64,000 bases of DNA from Burkholderiales bacterium (GTDB taxonomy: Bacteria; Pseudomonadota; Gammaproteobacteria; Burkholderiales; Burkholderiaceae_D). The translations under genes and the position numbers were made by a program. Shown here piece after piece: positions 1 through 9,579 of the stretch; position 1 is the stretch's first letter, and every line of letters begins with the position of its first letter. The stretch spans positions 1 through 64,000 of the forward strand of contig JACOUL010000018.1 of the NCBI GenBank assembly GCA_016177875.1, in the 5' to 3' direction. The notes beneath the pieces are model-generated. The model was not told the origin of the DNA. It ran no database searches and saw only the letters and a list, made by a program, of their open reading frames with translations.

Positions 1-482
1 CGGCAGCATGAGAATGCCAACAAGGCCGTTTATAGATGTGCAGTCTTATTCTGTTTCGAATCAGTGGCCGGTTACTCGGAGGAGAAAACTCGTATGCAAA
101 AAACTTGAAACAGCACTTGCTATTCTGGGGAAGTCCTTATAAAGAGTTAGGGCCGAATAAGTTCGAAGTCGTGGCGCCTTCCGTCAGCATTCTTGCTGAG
201 CCGCCGGTCGCTGTAGTAGACAAAGTGGCGGACAAGCATGGCACGAGCAAAGTCGCCGAAGCTTACCTGCGATATCTGTACAGTGACGAAGGCCAGGAAA
301 TCGCCGCGCGCCATTACTATCGCCCAGTTTCGTCGAGGGCGGCTGCCAAGTACGCGCCGCAGTTCCCCAAAATCAAGACGTTTACCGTGGATGAAATTTT
401 CGGCGGTTGGAGCAAAGCGCAGCCTCGCCATTTTGGTGATGGAGGAACATTCGACCAGTTGTATCTGCCGGGAAAAAAATAA
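1..482 (+). pseudogene. Sulfate/thiosulfate-binding protein (Sbp family), broken 3' remnant
   Basis: From about position 120 the frame encodes the C-terminal third of a periplasmic sulfate-binding protein of the CysTWA ABC importer: KELGPNKFEVV, PSVSILAEPPVAVVDK and AYLRYLYSDEGQEIAA are typical. An intact gene should stay open upstream for some 200 codons, but this frame has a TGA at 9-11, and the stretch 1-120 shows no recognisable Sbp sequence in any one frame. The first ATG in frame (36) would give 148 residues without a signal peptide. A degraded or frameshifted gene is the simplest reading; a local sequencing error is the alternative. No cysT/W/A genes follow; a porin comes next. Family assignment is firm, pseudogene status moderate because the gene start lies outside the window. 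Confidence 0.6.
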
Positions 483-615
483 CTGTCTCTTTTTTCCCAT
501 ATTTCTTTCCTATTTTCGTATTTCCGCCTTTTCGCTTGATCTTTTGTAACGAGCTTGTCATACGCCATCAGTATATTTCGCCACTGGCTTTCATCAATTT
601 ACGGAGAAAAAATCA

Positions 616-1761
616 ATGAAGAAATCGCTTCTCGCAATTGCCATGTTGGGGGCATTTGCAACCGCTGCTCAGGCACAGAGCAATGTTAGTATCGGCGGCG
701 TCGTTCAGGCAAATTGGAAGAGCTTTTCGATCGGCAACTCCACCCGCGCCACGCAAACCGAATACCGCATCGATGATGATTACACTTCACGTTTCTGGCT
801 CAAGGGCAGCGAGGACTTGGGCGGCGGCTTGTCGGCGCTTTTCAATATCGAAAACCGTCTCAATACCGACGTTAGCTCCGCCATCGGCGACGGCAACGGC
901 TTGGGCAATGGCGACACCTACCTCGGCCTAAAAGGCAGTTGGGGTCAAGTGACCATCGGCAAGCACACTATGATGTCTGGCGAAGGCAAGGTTGCCGAAC
1001 GTGGCGCTACGGGCGTTCCGGCGATTCCGGAAAGTATGTACGGTGTCAGCAGTGTTCTGGGATTCGTCGGTGCGCAGAATTTGACGCATACCCGGGTTCT
1101 TAACTCGATCTTGTACACCTCGCCGAAATTCAGCGGCTTCAGCGGCGCGATCGGCGTTGGCACGAGCGGCAGCAACGGCAATGAAGGCAGCACGCCGGGT
1201 ACTTCTAATTACTCTGACGGCTCTCAGCTTTTTTTGAAGGCGAACTACACGCAAGGCCCGATTTACTTGAATTTGGCTTATTGGAAGACGCAAGCTGAAG
1301 GCCGTCCGGTTGCCGTAACCGTATCGAATGCCGACCAAAGCCAGTTCCGCCTGTCGGGTTACTATCTTTTCCCCATGGGATTGAAGGTCGGTCTGCAATA
1401 TGACCGCGCTACACTGGCAAATGTCGGACGTACAGCCGCTGGCGTGGGCGGTGCGGACGCACGCCGCTCGGCTTGGGAACTGCCAATCAGCTACAGCTTC
1501 GGTCCGAACACCATCTTGTTCAGCTACACTCGTGCCGGCAGCCGTTCTGACCTGGTCGATAGCGGCGCCAAGATGTGGGTGCTCGGTTACGACTATGCTT
1601 TGTCCAAGCGCACCAACGTCGGCGTCTTCTATAGCAGACTGTCCAACGATTCGGCAGGCACGTATCAGCCGTACAAGACCGGTACTTCTTCCAACGGTTC
1701 AGTGCTGGTTGCGGGTGAATCGGCTTCGATCTTGGCATTGGGCCTCAAGCATACTTTTTAA
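616..1761 (+). CDS. Gram-negative porin, Burkholderiales OmpC-like trimeric type
   Basis: Outer-membrane general diffusion porin of 381 residues, a normal length for the betaproteobacterial family. It opens with a signal peptide (MKKSLLAIAML, cleavage after AQA near residue 20). The mature part starts with strands like SNVSIGGVVQANW and continues as alternating amphipathic segments with a conserved early LKGSEDLGGGLSALFNIE region, and it ends in the C-terminal Phe (LGLKHTF) recognised by the Bam complex. The ATG at 616 follows ACGGAGAAAAAATCA. It is a single gene with its own strong terminator just downstream. The pore's substrate cannot be read from sequence. Neighbouring sulfate-transport remnants give no firm hint. 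Confidence 0.93.
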   Translation: MKKSLLAIAMLGAFATAAQAQSNVSIGGVVQANWKSFSIGNSTRATQTEYRIDDDYTSRFWLKGSEDLGGGLSALFNIENRLNTDVSSAIGDGNGLGNGDTYLGLKGSWGQVTIGKHTMMSGEGKVAERGATGVPAIPESMYGVSSVLGFVGAQNLTHTRVLNSILYTSPKFSGFSGAIGVGTSGSNGNEGSTPGTSNYSDGSQLFLKANYTQGPIYLNLAYWKTQAEGRPVAVTVSNADQSQFRLSGYYLFPMGLKVGLQYDRATLANVGRTAAGVGGADARRSAWELPISYSFGPNTILFSYTRAGSRSDLVDSGAKMWVLGYDYALSKRTNVGVFYSRLSNDSAGTYQPYKTGTSSNGSVLVAGESASILALGLKHTF

Positions 1762-1797
1762 TGCAGTAAAGAGTGGAGCAATAGAGTGGAGTAGTGG

Positions 1798-1823
1798 CGG
1801 GCGCTTCGGCGCCCGTTTTTTTT
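1798..1823 (+). terminator. Intrinsic terminator of the porin gene
   Basis: A perfect 7-bp GC stem (CGGGCGC, TTCG tetraloop, GCGCCCG) followed by eight T residues, 36 bases after the porin stop codon. Confidence 0.92.
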
Positions 1824-1993
1824 GATATGCGTTTCCGTTCTATCGACATGCCGAAAAATTCGTTTTGTTCATAAGCGGCCAATGTAATCATGCGGTTTGT
1901 TACTTATTTCGACCGTGTTGCCGGGGTTCGGCTTGTCGTTGGGATTCACGCTGATTTATCTTGGGTTAGTCGCGGACCGAGACACAATTTGAT

Positions 1994-3040
1994 TCATCGG
2001 CCAGCACAGCGTAGCGCGGCTGCGCACTCCCGCACCAATGCCGGTCCACGGTAAATCAATCCGGAATACAACTGCACCAGCGAAGCGCCTGCCTCGATTT
2101 TAGCCTGGGCGTCGTCGCCCGAAAGGATTCCGCCGACGCCGATAATGGGCAATGCGTCGCCCAGTTCGGCTTTCAATCCACGAATCACCTTGTTCGACAA
2201 TTTAAACACCGGTGTGCCCGACAAGCCACCCGCTTCCTCGCCATGCTGCAGTCCTTTGACGGCATCACGCGTGATGGTGGTGTTGGTCGCGATCACGGCA
2301 TCTATCCGATGGCGTATCAATGCCGCGGCGATTTCCTTGATTTGCTCGTCGTCGATATCGGGGGCGATCTTTAATGCAATCGGTACGTAACGCTTATGCG
2401 TCTCCGCCAGCCTTTGCTGTGCCGCCTTTAATTGCGAGAGAAGTGCATCGAGTTCCGAAGCGCCTTGCAGCTGACGCAGATTCTTGGTGTTTGGTGAGGA
2501 GATATTGATCGTCACGTAGCTGGCGTAGGGATAAACTTTTTCCAGGCACAAGAGATAATCGTCGACAGCGCGCTCGATCGGCGTATCGGCGTTCTTGCCG
2601 ATGTTGAGGCCGATAACGCCTTCCTTGTTTTGATAGAACTTTGACGCCTGCACATTGGCGACAAAGGCGTCCACGCCGCCGTTATTGAATCCCATGCGGT
2701 TAATGATTGCATGCGCCTGCGGTAGCCGGAACATGCGCGGTTTCGGGTTGCCCGGTTGGGCGCGCGGCGTCACTGTGCCGATCTCAATAAAGCCGAAACC
2801 GAGCGATGCCAATGCATCGATATAGGTGCCGTCTTTATCCAGACCGGCGGCCAGGCCGACTGGGTTGGAGAATGTCAGACCCATCACCTTGCGCGGATCG
2901 GATTTTGGCTTCGAAATGGCTTTGGTCAATCCAAGCGCGGCGGCATGCTTCAACCAGGAAAGCGTCAGATGATGCGCATCTTCCGCATCGAGTGAGAACA
3001 GGCAGGGGCGAACCAGGGGGTAGAGAAGTTTGTCAGGCAC
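1994..3040 (-). CDS. pyrD: Dihydroorotate dehydrogenase (quinone), class 2
   Basis: Membrane-associated flavoprotein that oxidises dihydroorotate to orotate with quinone in pyrimidine synthesis. The N-terminal region ([21 protein letters not shown]) is the helical membrane-association segment of class 2 enzymes. Next come the FMN-barrel motifs [34 protein letters not shown] and NRMGFNN. The substrate/active-site stretch [14 protein letters not shown] carries the class 2 catalytic Ser. The C-terminal [19 protein letters not shown] phosphate-binding loop is present. Length near 348 is usual. The start is uncertain: I chose GTG at 3040; a TTG at 3055 would add five residues, and neither has a good ribosome binding site. 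It is monocistronic, followed on the same strand only by a gap to the porin terminator. Confidence 0.95.
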   Translation of the reverse strand: MPDKLLYPLVRPCLFSLDAEDAHHLTLSWLKHAAALGLTKAISKPKSDPRKVMGLTFSNPVGLAAGLDKDGTYIDALASLGFGFIEIGTVTPRAQPGNPKPRMFRLPQAHAIINRMGFNNGGVDAFVANVQASKFYQNKEGVIGLNIGKNADTPIERAVDDYLLCLEKVYPYASYVTINISSPNTKNLRQLQGASELDALLSQLKAAQQRLAETHKRYVPIALKIAPDIDDEQIKEIAAALIRHRIDAVIATNTTITRDAVKGLQHGEEAGGLSGTPVFKLSNKVIRGLKAELGDALPIIGVGGILSGDDAQAKIEAGASLVQLYSGLIYRGPALVRECAAALRCAGR

Positions 3041-3130
3041 GGTAACGCGGCACAAGTTGGTTGAATTGCGCAGGGACGCGCAGCAGATTGAAAACTGCGC
3101 GGTATTTTAACGTGCCGATGCGAATCTGGG

Positions 3131-3853
3131 TTAGACGGTTTGCCAGCGGCCGCGCTGGAGCGCCTCTAGCGGCTGGAAATTAACTTTGTAGGCCATCTTG
3201 GCGCTGTCCTCGATCCAGTAGCCGAGATAAACGTAATGCATGCCTAGCTCTCGGGTTTGCTCGATTTGCCAGAGGATATTGAAAGTGCCGAAACTCGCGC
3301 CTTTGACATCGGGATCGTAGAACGTGTAGACAGAGGAAAGTCCATCGTCGAGTACGTCAATGATGCTGACCATGCGTAAGGTGTTGTCCGGTTCGCGAAA
3401 TTCGACCAGCCGCGTATTGACCTTGCTCTGCAAAAGAAATTGCGCGTACTGATCGCGGCTATCCTGGTCCATGCCGCCCCCTGCATGCCGCGCCGATTGA
3501 TAGCGCAGGTAAAGTTCATAATGCTCATGCGCATAGGTTAGGGTGGTGACATAGGCAATTAAATTCCCATGTTTTTTCCATGCGCGCTGCTGACTGCGAT
3601 TAGGGGCGAATTCCGTTGCCCTCACTCGAACCGGTGTGCAGGCGTGACAGCCGTCGCAATACGGGCGATAAGTAAAAATGCCGCTACGGCGAAAGCCGTT
3701 TTGCACCAATTCCGAATAAACGTCGGCGTTGATGAGATGGGAAGGCGTCGCAACTTGCGAGCGGGCCTGGCGGTCCTCGAGATAGCTGCAAGGATAAGGC
3801 GCCGTCGCATAAAACTGCAGCGTGGAAAATGGAAGTTCTTTCAGGTGCGTCAT
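3131..3853 (-). CDS. bpt: Aspartate/glutamate leucyltransferase (Bpt; arginyltransferase-like)
   Basis: N-end-rule enzyme of the ATE1/Bpt family: it adds Leu from Leu-tRNA to proteins with N-terminal Asp or Glu, marking them for ClpS/ClpAP. The 240-residue protein has the family N-terminus ([19 protein letters not shown], Cys22) and the [11 protein letters not shown] cluster (Cys66, 69, 72), then the acyltransferase fold with [15 protein letters not shown] and [14 protein letters not shown] place the start at ATG 3853 because homologues begin just before this region and AGGGAG lies 13 bases upstream; a longer frame upstream looks non-coding. It lies 84 bases downstream of aat on the same strand, so the two transferases probably form one transcript. 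Bpt rather than Ate specificity is inferred from the bacterial family. Confidence 0.93.
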   Translation of the reverse strand: MTHLKELPFSTLQFYATAPYPCSYLEDRQARSQVATPSHLINADVYSELVQNGFRRSGIFTYRPYCDGCHACTPVRVRATEFAPNRSQQRAWKKHGNLIAYVTTLTYAHEHYELYLRYQSARHAGGGMDQDSRDQYAQFLLQSKVNTRLVEFREPDNTLRMVSIIDVLDDGLSSVYTFYDPDVKGASFGTFNILWQIEQTRELGMHYVYLGYWIEDSAKMAYKVNFQPLEALQRGRWQTV

Positions 3854-3937
3854 GGTTGGCCTGCCTGCTCCCTGTTGCCTACATTCATAATTTACACCGA
3901 ATGCGCATGCCGAATGCAAATTCTCTTTGCTCAGAAT

Positions 3938-4660
3938 TTAGAATAATTCGATTGGTTCCCACTTTTCAATCCGCGGCTGGTTAATCGCCTCTCGAACGTG
4001 GGCTAAAAAGCGTTGACGTGGTATGGGTGCGGCGCCCAGAGATGCCAGATGGGCGGTCTCTTGTTGGCAATCTATCATGTCGACCCCGTTGTTCCGCAGA
4101 AAATGCACTAGGTTAGCCAAGGCGACTTTGGACGCATCGCTTACGCGGGCAAACATCGACTCACCGTAAAACATGCGCCCTATGCAAACGCCGTAAGCAC
4201 CCCCCACCAATTCTCCATCCAACCAAGTTTCGGATGAGTGCGCAAAGCCTAAGCGATGCAACTCGGTATAACTGGCAATCATTTCCTCGTTAATCCAAGT
4301 GCCTGCGCCATAACTACGTGGTCCGGCACAGGCTTGTATGACTTGTTCAAAAGCGCTATCGAAGCGCAATTGCCAGCGTTGATTTGAATGAGTGCTGCGA
4401 TGAATTTTGCGCAGCGTTTTTTGCAAGCTCGAGGAAATGACAAATCGATCCGTCATCAGCACCATGCGCGGGTCAGTACTCCACCACAAAATTGGTTGAT
4501 CTTCCGAAAACCACGGAAAGATTCCATTGCGATAAGCCTCAAGTAAGCGCTGCGGCGATAAATCGGCTCCTGCCGCTAACAGTCCGGCTGCGCCATCTTC
4601 TTCACCCAATGCCTGCGAAACGTCAGGAAAGGGATCCTTTGCTTCCAACCACGGAATCAC
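3938..4660 (-). CDS. aat: Leucyl/phenylalanyl-tRNA--protein transferase
   Basis: Second N-end-rule transferase: adds Leu or Phe to N-terminal Lys or Arg. The 240 residues include the family landmarks [25 protein letters not shown] near the N-terminus, [32 protein letters not shown] and the highly conserved SVETW-like [29 protein letters not shown] segment. Translation most likely starts at GTG 4660 ([12 protein letters not shown]), with GAGGG placed seven bases before it. It precedes bpt, giving a compact N-degron-writing operon. The cognate adaptor clpS/clpA is not in the window. Confidence 0.95.
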   Translation of the reverse strand: MIPWLEAKDPFPDVSQALGEEDGAAGLLAAGADLSPQRLLEAYRNGIFPWFSEDQPILWWSTDPRMVLMTDRFVISSSLQKTLRKIHRSTHSNQRWQLRFDSAFEQVIQACAGPRSYGAGTWINEEMIASYTELHRLGFAHSSETWLDGELVGGAYGVCIGRMFYGESMFARVSDASKVALANLVHFLRNNGVDMIDCQQETAHLASLGAAPIPRQRFLAHVREAINQPRIEKWEPIELF

Positions 4661-4775
4661 GTCATGCCCTCAATTGGGTCGAATATCCGCACAAACTCAG
4701 TGCATAAAAATCCATCGCTATCATATTCAAAACACATTTTCATTTAAAAACAAGCACTTATATTTTCGCACCAAA

Positions 4776-4792
4776 ATGGAATGTTTTTTGCT
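4776..4792 (+). promoter_or_regulatory. Sigma-54 (-24/-12) promoter of the ammonium transporter gene
   Basis: ATGGAATGTTTTTTGCT fits the sigma-54 consensus at both invariant dinucleotides (GG 4778-4779, GC 4790-4791) with the required ten bases between. The predicted transcript start is near 4803, about 28 bases before the Shine-Dalgarno. GCACCAAAATGG just upstream and overlapping the -24 box resembles an NtrC half-site arrangement. Nitrogen control by RpoN/NtrC is classical for amt genes, which supports the call. Confidence 0.72.
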
Positions 4793-4840
4793 TTAGAGAA
4801 GCACTTTTCTAGCCATTTTGCACTTTTATAGGGAGTTTTT

Positions 4841-6043
4841 ATGGAGGCGGTAAAAAGCGGTGCCGATGCCTTATTCATTTTGCTGGGTGCCATCATGATT
4901 TTGGCGATGCATGCCGGCTTTGCCTTTTTAGAGTTGGGTACGGTGCGCAAAAAAAACCAAGTCAATGCCTTGGTCAAAATCTTAGTCGATTTTGCTGTTT
5001 CTACCATCGCCTATTTTTTCGTGGGCTATAGCATTGCGTACGGCATCAATTTCTTTCAAGGGGCGGATACCTTGGCGCAAAAGAATGGATATGAACTGGT
5101 GAGGTTCTTTTTCCTGCTAACTTTTGCCGCCGCTATTCCGGCGATTATTTCGGGCGGTATTGCCGAGCGTGCCCGGTTTTATCCTCAATTGGCTGCGACT
5201 GCGCTATTAGTGGGCTTGGTGTATCCGCTTTTTGAAGGCATTGCCTGGAACCAGCGTTTTGGAGTACAAGCCGCGCTGAAGGCGGCGTTCTCGCAAGAAT
5301 TTCATGACTTTGCGGGATCCGTCGTTGTGCATGCCGTGGGCGGCTGGGTTGCTTTGCCGGCAGTATTACTGCTGGGCGCGCGCCGTGGACGTTATGCAAA
5401 GGATGGCGCGATTGCCGCTCATCCGCCGTCAAGCATTCCGTTCTTGGCGCTAGGCGCATGGATTCTGACGGTCGGATGGTTTGGCTTCAACGTCATGAGC
5501 GCACAAACACTCACCAATATGAATGGCTTGGTGGCCTTGAATTCTTTGATGGCGATGGTCGGCGGCACGCTCGTGGCAGTGGTCATGGGTAAGAACGATC
5601 CGGGTTTTGCGTATAACGGTCCTCTCGCAGGCTTGGTTGCCGTATGTGCGGGTTCAGACTTGATGCATCCTTTGGGGGCATTGATAACCGGTGGCATTGC
5701 CGGAGCGATTTTTGTTTCCATGTTCACCCTCACTCAGAATAAGTGGAAGATTGACGACGTATTGGGTGTATGGCCGTTGCACGGGCTTTGCGGCGCCTGG
5801 GGCGGCATTGCGGCGGGTATCTTTGGCTTGAAGGAGTTGGGCGGTATGGGCGGCGTATCTTTCATGTCGCAATTGACTGGCACGCTATTAGGCGTATTGA
5901 TCGCCGTTATCGGCGGCGCTGTGGTTTACGGCTTGCTGAAAAAAATGGTCGGTTTACGCCTTGATCCCGAGCAGGAATTCGAGGGAGCCGACCTGTCGAT
6001 TCACAACATCAGTGCGACTGCTGAGCGCGAAACCAGTTGGTAA
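4841..6043 (+). CDS. amt: Ammonium transporter, Amt/MEP/Rh family
   Basis: Inner-membrane trimeric ammonium channel of 400 residues with about eleven hydrophobic helices. Key positions are visible: Asp156 in SQEFHDFAGS, and the twin pore histidines His164 (VVVHAVGGW) and His314 (WPLHGLCGAWGG). The family signatures FAFLELGTVRKKNQVNALVK and SGGIAERARF are also present. The start ATG has GGGAG nine bases upstream. There is no clear cleavable signal peptide, unlike E. coli AmtB. The usual partner glnK is not adjacent: aat is divergent upstream and a Nudix gene converges downstream. Expression is probably nitrogen-regulated through the sigma-54 promoter at 4776-4792. Confidence 0.96.
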   Translation: MEAVKSGADALFILLGAIMILAMHAGFAFLELGTVRKKNQVNALVKILVDFAVSTIAYFFVGYSIAYGINFFQGADTLAQKNGYELVRFFFLLTFAAAIPAIISGGIAERARFYPQLAATALLVGLVYPLFEGIAWNQRFGVQAALKAAFSQEFHDFAGSVVVHAVGGWVALPAVLLLGARRGRYAKDGAIAAHPPSSIPFLALGAWILTVGWFGFNVMSAQTLTNMNGLVALNSLMAMVGGTLVAVVMGKNDPGFAYNGPLAGLVAVCAGSDLMHPLGALITGGIAGAIFVSMFTLTQNKWKIDDVLGVWPLHGLCGAWGGIAAGIFGLKELGGMGGVSFMSQLTGTLLGVLIAVIGGAVVYGLLKKMVGLRLDPEQEFEGADLSIHNISATAERETSW

Positions 6044-6051
6044 TAGAAGAA

Positions 6052-6077
6052 GGTCGGGCGCAATGCCCGGCCCTATT
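6052..6077. terminator. Hairpin between convergent amt and Nudix genes, possible weak two-way terminator
   Basis: GGTCGGGC, loop GCAAT, GCCCGGCC form an 8-bp stem with one G-U pair between two convergent genes. The following T run is short (CTATTTGG), so termination strength is doubtful. Confidence 0.5.
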
Positions 6078-6085
6078 TGGTTAAA

Positions 6086-6646
6086 TTAAATTCGTTTGAC
6101 GATATCTTGAGTATGAAAACCGTAAGTGCCGCCTTCCTTCAATCGGGCCTGATCTGCAAAGAGAAAACGCAGAGTATGGGCAACAGTTGGGAAGGCGATA
6201 TCGTCCCAGGGAATTTCGGCTTCGGAAAACAGCTTGACCTCCAGGCTTTCCACTCCGGCGGCATAATTCAAATCTAAAAGAGTCGCGCGGTAAAATAAGT
6301 GTACTTGTTGAACGTGCGGGACATTCAGCAATGAAAAAAGCGGCAGCAGCGTAATACGGGCTCCCGCTTCTTCCTCGGTTTCTCGAATGGCGGCCTCAGC
6401 GGTAGTTTCATCGTTTTCCATGAATCCTGCCGGCAATGTCCAATAGCCATAGCGCGGCTCGATTGCGCGTTTGCATAGCAAGACTTTGATGCGATCTTCC
6501 TCCTGCCAAACTGGAATGGAACCGATCACCATTTTTGGATTCTGATAGTGAATTGCACCGCATTGCCTGCACACGTAACGAAATCGGTTGTCGTCCGGCG
6601 GAACCAGCAATGCAACGGGGTGGGCGCATTCAGAACAGAATTTCAT
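6086..6646 (-). CDS. Nudix hydrolase with N-terminal zinc ribbon
   Basis: 186-residue pyrophosphohydrolase. The N-terminus carries a four-cysteine zinc ribbon (Cys4, Cys7, Cys26, Cys29: CSEC and CRQC), then a linker GAIHYQNPKMVIG typical of zinc-ribbon Nudix proteins such as NudC-like hydrolases. A full Nudix box follows in GFMENDETTAEAAIRETEEEAG, with the metal-binding REXXEE core. The YGYWTLPAGF lead-in is also standard. The protein is shorter than NudC (about 260) and lacks its SQPWPFPxS motif, so NADH pyrophosphatase activity is not assured; nucleotide-sugar or NDP substrates are equally possible. It is transcribed towards amt and separated from the downstream tRNA gene by its own promoter region. 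Confidence 0.9.
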   Translation of the reverse strand: MKFCSECAHPVALLVPPDDNRFRYVCRQCGAIHYQNPKMVIGSIPVWQEEDRIKVLLCKRAIEPRYGYWTLPAGFMENDETTAEAAIRETEEEAGARITLLPLFSLLNVPHVQQVHLFYRATLLDLNYAAGVESLEVKLFSEAEIPWDDIAFPTVAHTLRFLFADQARLKEGGTYGFHTQDIVKRI

Positions 6647-6758
6647 AAAGAATCGAAACGCTCAAAAACGGATGTGATGAGTTAAGTCAAGCCGCTAGCA
6701 GGACAGCGCTTTGACGAATTTCCAAGTGTATCATCGCGTCTCAAAGCGCCGAGGGCAT

Positions 6759-6787
6759 TTGTAATGTTATTCAAGACAAGGTATAAT
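6759..6787 (+). promoter_or_regulatory. Sigma-70 promoter of the initiator tRNA gene
   Basis: TTGTAA (6759-6764), a 17-bp spacer and a perfect TATAAT (6782-6787). The expected start near 6794 leaves only about seven leader bases before the tRNA. Confidence 0.85.
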
Positions 6788-6800
6788 CATTTTCTTCAGG

Positions 6801-6878
<78 letters not shown>

Positions 6879-7017
6879 GTCTTGAATTTTCCCCGCCCCT
6901 CATACCTCCTCTAAGCCGGGCGCCGGAACACAGCATCAACAAGTTCTCGACCAAGCAAGAACCGTATATCGGTCGTCGAACTAAACCTCTGAATTTTGCT
7001 GAACATACGAGCCGTAC

Positions 7018-7800
7018 ATGAATACAGCTGAGGCGAAGAAAGTCCTCGAAACTGCGCTGCTATGCGCACATGAAGCTATGTCGATCAACGACATGAAGAA
7101 GCTTTTTGTTGCGAATGGCGAGTCCACCGAAGAAGTCGGTGCCGATACCATCAAGCAGATGCTGGAAGAGTTGCGCGAAAATTGGAGCGATAAGGGTATT
7201 GAGCTCGTCTCTTTGTCCACTGGCTGGCGTTTCCAAAGTCGGCCCGAGATGAAAATTTATCTTGAGCGCTTGAACCCTGAAAAACCCCCCAAGTATTCAC
7301 GCGCGACGCTGGAAACGCTGGCAATCATCGCTTATCGTCAGCCGGTCACGCGCGGCGATATTGAAGAAATTCGCGGTGTTACCGTGAATTCGCAGACCAT
7401 CAAAATGCTGGAAGACCGCGGCTGGATTGAAACGATCGGCCATCGCGATGTGCCGGGACGTCCCAGCTTGTTTGCGACTACCAAGCAATTTCTCGATGAT
7501 CTTGGTCTCACATCGCTTGATCAATTGCCTCCGCTGCAGCAAGTTGGTACCGGCGAACTGCAGGAAGGTACATTGCTCGAAGTACAGGCGCTCGAAACGG
7601 GCTTGCAGGAAGCTGGCGTAGATCAAACTTCGATTGAATTTGCCGGCGATGCGCAAGCAGAGCAAGTCGAAATGAGTCAGCCCGCTGAAAACGTCGAAAT
7701 CGTTGAAGCTGCCGAAGAGCCGGCGCCATCCGCCGAAATTGCAGGGCAAGCTGTTGTAGCCGACGCCCAGCCAGAACAGGACAATGTCATTCCACAATGA
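7018..7800 (+). CDS. scpB: Segregation and condensation protein B
   Basis: Kleisin-associated subunit of the SMC-ScpA-ScpB chromosome condensation complex. The 260-residue protein has two winged-helix domains: residues about 5-85 ([24 protein letters not shown]) and about 90-165, the latter with the signature [29 protein letters not shown] and [15 protein letters not shown]. The last 80 residues are an acidic, low-complexity tail rich in Ala, Glu and Gln, probably disordered. scpA is not adjacent. The stop overlaps the rluB start by four bases (ATGA), so the two are translationally coupled, a pairing common in proteobacteria. Confidence 0.95.
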   Translation: MNTAEAKKVLETALLCAHEAMSINDMKKLFVANGESTEEVGADTIKQMLEELRENWSDKGIELVSLSTGWRFQSRPEMKIYLERLNPEKPPKYSRATLETLAIIAYRQPVTRGDIEEIRGVTVNSQTIKMLEDRGWIETIGHRDVPGRPSLFATTKQFLDDLGLTSLDQLPPLQQVGTGELQEGTLLEVQALETGLQEAGVDQTSIEFAGDAQAEQVEMSQPAENVEIVEAAEEPAPSAEIAGQAVVADAQPEQDNVIPQ

Positions 7801-9338
7801 ATCAGCCTTCCTCACCTGATGTATTGGCAGTCGACGAGACTGCCTCGCCCTCCGAGTCGGAAACTCGCGCCGAAGCCGAGCCGCGCGCTATCAATGGCAC
7901 TGCCGAAGACCAGTCAAATGGCCAGCCGGTAAAGCGCGGTGTGCGTGGGCCACGCAATATGCGGCGGACCCGCAGTGCGCAACGTGCGCGCCAGAATGGG
8001 AACGGCGGACGCCCGAGCGATGCGGAAGCGGAACAGCAATTGCAGGCTGAAGCCTCGTCGCAGGAAAATGGCGGTATTGAAAAAAATGCTTCTCCTGAAG
8101 AGCCGCGCCGCCGCGACCCGCGGCAAAAGGGACCGCAAGGCAACAATAAGCAGCGCAAACCTGGCCAGCAGAATCCTTCGGGAACTGCGCGCGTAAAAGG
8201 CGGCGACGCCGATGAAGTATTTTCATTCGTCACGTCTGAAGCTTTCGATCAGGCAATGCTTGAGCAGGAGACGGCGAATACGCGCCCCCAGAAGAATGTG
8301 CGCCGTGATCTGACGGCCGAAGACGATGCGCCTAAGCTGCACAAAGTATTGGCGGATGCGGGATTGGGATCGCGCCGTGACATGGAAGAATTGATTATTG
8401 CCGGACGCGTTTCCGTGAATGGTGAGCCGGCTCACATCGGTCAGCGCATTCTTTCGACCGATCAAGTGCGTATCAACGGCAAACTCATCCAGCGCAAGGT
8501 CAGCAAACGGCCGCCGCGAGTCTTGGTGTATCACAAGCCTGCCGGCGAAATTGTCAGTCATGACGATCCCGAAGGACGCCCATCGGTTTTCGACCGCTTG
8601 CCCAACATGAAAGCCGCCAAGTGGCTGGCTGTCGGTCGACTGGATTTCAATACCGAAGGCTTGTTGTTGTTTACCACCTCCGGCGACTTGGCAAACCGTT
8701 TAATGCACCCGCGCTACGGCATCGATCGCGAATATGCGGTACGCACACTGGGTGAGCTCGAAGAAGGTATGCGTCAAAAGCTTCTTTCCGGCATTGAATT
8801 GGAAGACGGCACTGCGCAATTTACTCGCATCGCCGACGGTGGCGGCGAAGGTGTCAATAGATGGTATCGCGTAACGATCAGCGAAGGTCGCAACCGCGAA
8901 GTGCGACGCATGTTTGAGGCAGTGGGCCTGACGGTCTCTCGCCTAATCCGTACTCGCTATGGCGTCATGACTTTGCCGCGCGGCTTGAAACGCGGTCGCT
9001 GGGAAGAGTTGGATGAAAATGCCGTGCGCAGCCTGATGTCGGTGACAGGGTTGGAAAGTAAAAACAATGGCGGACAAAATGCTTCCGGTAACAAGGGGCG
9101 TGGCGATGCACAATCCGGACAGCGACGCGGTGGCCAAGGTCTGCAAGGCCAGCAGGGCCAGCAAGGCAAAGGCGGACAGCGTTCGGGTCGCCCACGTCAA
9201 CCGGATCCTTTGCAAACAGCCCTTGGTTTTGCCGGAATGGATCAGCAGCCGCGACGGGGTGGCGGCAGCGGCAGAAGTCCGCGAGGACAGGGCCAAGGTC
9301 CTATGCAAGGCGGTGTACGGCGGCGTTCTCGACCTTGA
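7797..9338 (+). CDS. rluB: 23S rRNA pseudouridine(2605) synthase with long disordered tails
   Basis: RsuA/RluB-type pseudouridine synthase acting on 23S rRNA helix 89-93 region during ribosome assembly. Residues about 1-178 are a disordered, charged, Arg/Gln/Gly-rich extension. An S4 RNA-binding domain starts at 180 ([21 protein letters not shown]). The catalytic domain follows, with the active Asp283 in [13 protein letters not shown] and [14 protein letters not shown]. The C-terminal 100 residues are again Gly/Gln/Arg-rich ([24 protein letters not shown]). At 513 residues it is much longer than E. coli RluB (291), the extra mass being tails that may bind RNA. Starts within the scpB stop (ATGA overlap). 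RluB rather than RluE/F is inferred from length and the scpB neighbourhood. Confidence 0.92.
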   Translation: MNQPSSPDVLAVDETASPSESETRAEAEPRAINGTAEDQSNGQPVKRGVRGPRNMRRTRSAQRARQNGNGGRPSDAEAEQQLQAEASSQENGGIEKNASPEEPRRRDPRQKGPQGNNKQRKPGQQNPSGTARVKGGDADEVFSFVTSEAFDQAMLEQETANTRPQKNVRRDLTAEDDAPKLHKVLADAGLGSRRDMEELIIAGRVSVNGEPAHIGQRILSTDQVRINGKLIQRKVSKRPPRVLVYHKPAGEIVSHDDPEGRPSVFDRLPNMKAAKWLAVGRLDFNTEGLLLFTTSGDLANRLMHPRYGIDREYAVRTLGELEEGMRQKLLSGIELEDGTAQFTRIADGGGEGVNRWYRVTISEGRNREVRRMFEAVGLTVSRLIRTRYGVMTLPRGLKRGRWEELDENAVRSLMSVTGLESKNNGGQNASGNKGRGDAQSGQRRGGQGLQGQQGQQGKGGQRSGRPRQPDPLQTALGFAGMDQQPRRGGGSGRSPRGQGQGPMQGGVRRRSRP

Positions 9339-9392
9339 TGGCAGGAAGAGCTTGCTGCGAGGCAATCTTGGTCTCACATGGTGGCGCCGGCA

Positions 9393-9421
9393 TTGCAGCA
9401 AGTCCTTCTTTTGTATATAAT
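9393..9421 (+). promoter_or_regulatory. Probable promoter of the rimP-nusA-infB operon
   Basis: TTGCAG (9393-9398), exactly 17 bases, then a perfect TATAAT (9416-9421). The predicted transcript begins near 9428 and gives an untranslated leader of about 150 bases before rimP. Confidence 0.65.
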
Positions 9422-9459
9422 TTCTTGGTTAACAGAAGTCGGTAAGAAGTTTGTGCTGC

Positions 9460-9527
9460 GCTGTCCATGAAGCAGGGCAGCCGATGACCTGAAACACAAA
9501 AAGATGGGCGGATGCCCATTTTTTTTT
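9460..9527 (+). promoter_or_regulatory. rimP operon leader: hairpin plus intrinsic terminator (candidate attenuator)
   Basis: Within the leader, GCTGTCC (9460-9466) pairs with GGGCAGC (9475-9481). A second hairpin ATGGGC-GGAT-GCCCAT (9504-9519) is followed at once by eight T residues (9520-9527), the form of an intrinsic terminator, and it lies before rimP rather than after it. rluB ends at 9338, so this can either end read-through from scpB-rluB or act as an attenuator for the nusA operon. Since NusA itself modulates termination, feedback is plausible but inferred. Confidence 0.7.
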
Positions 9528-9579
9528 GGTCAAACTGATCGCATATGTGCAGTGTACCGGCATGGATAAGGAAGACGGC

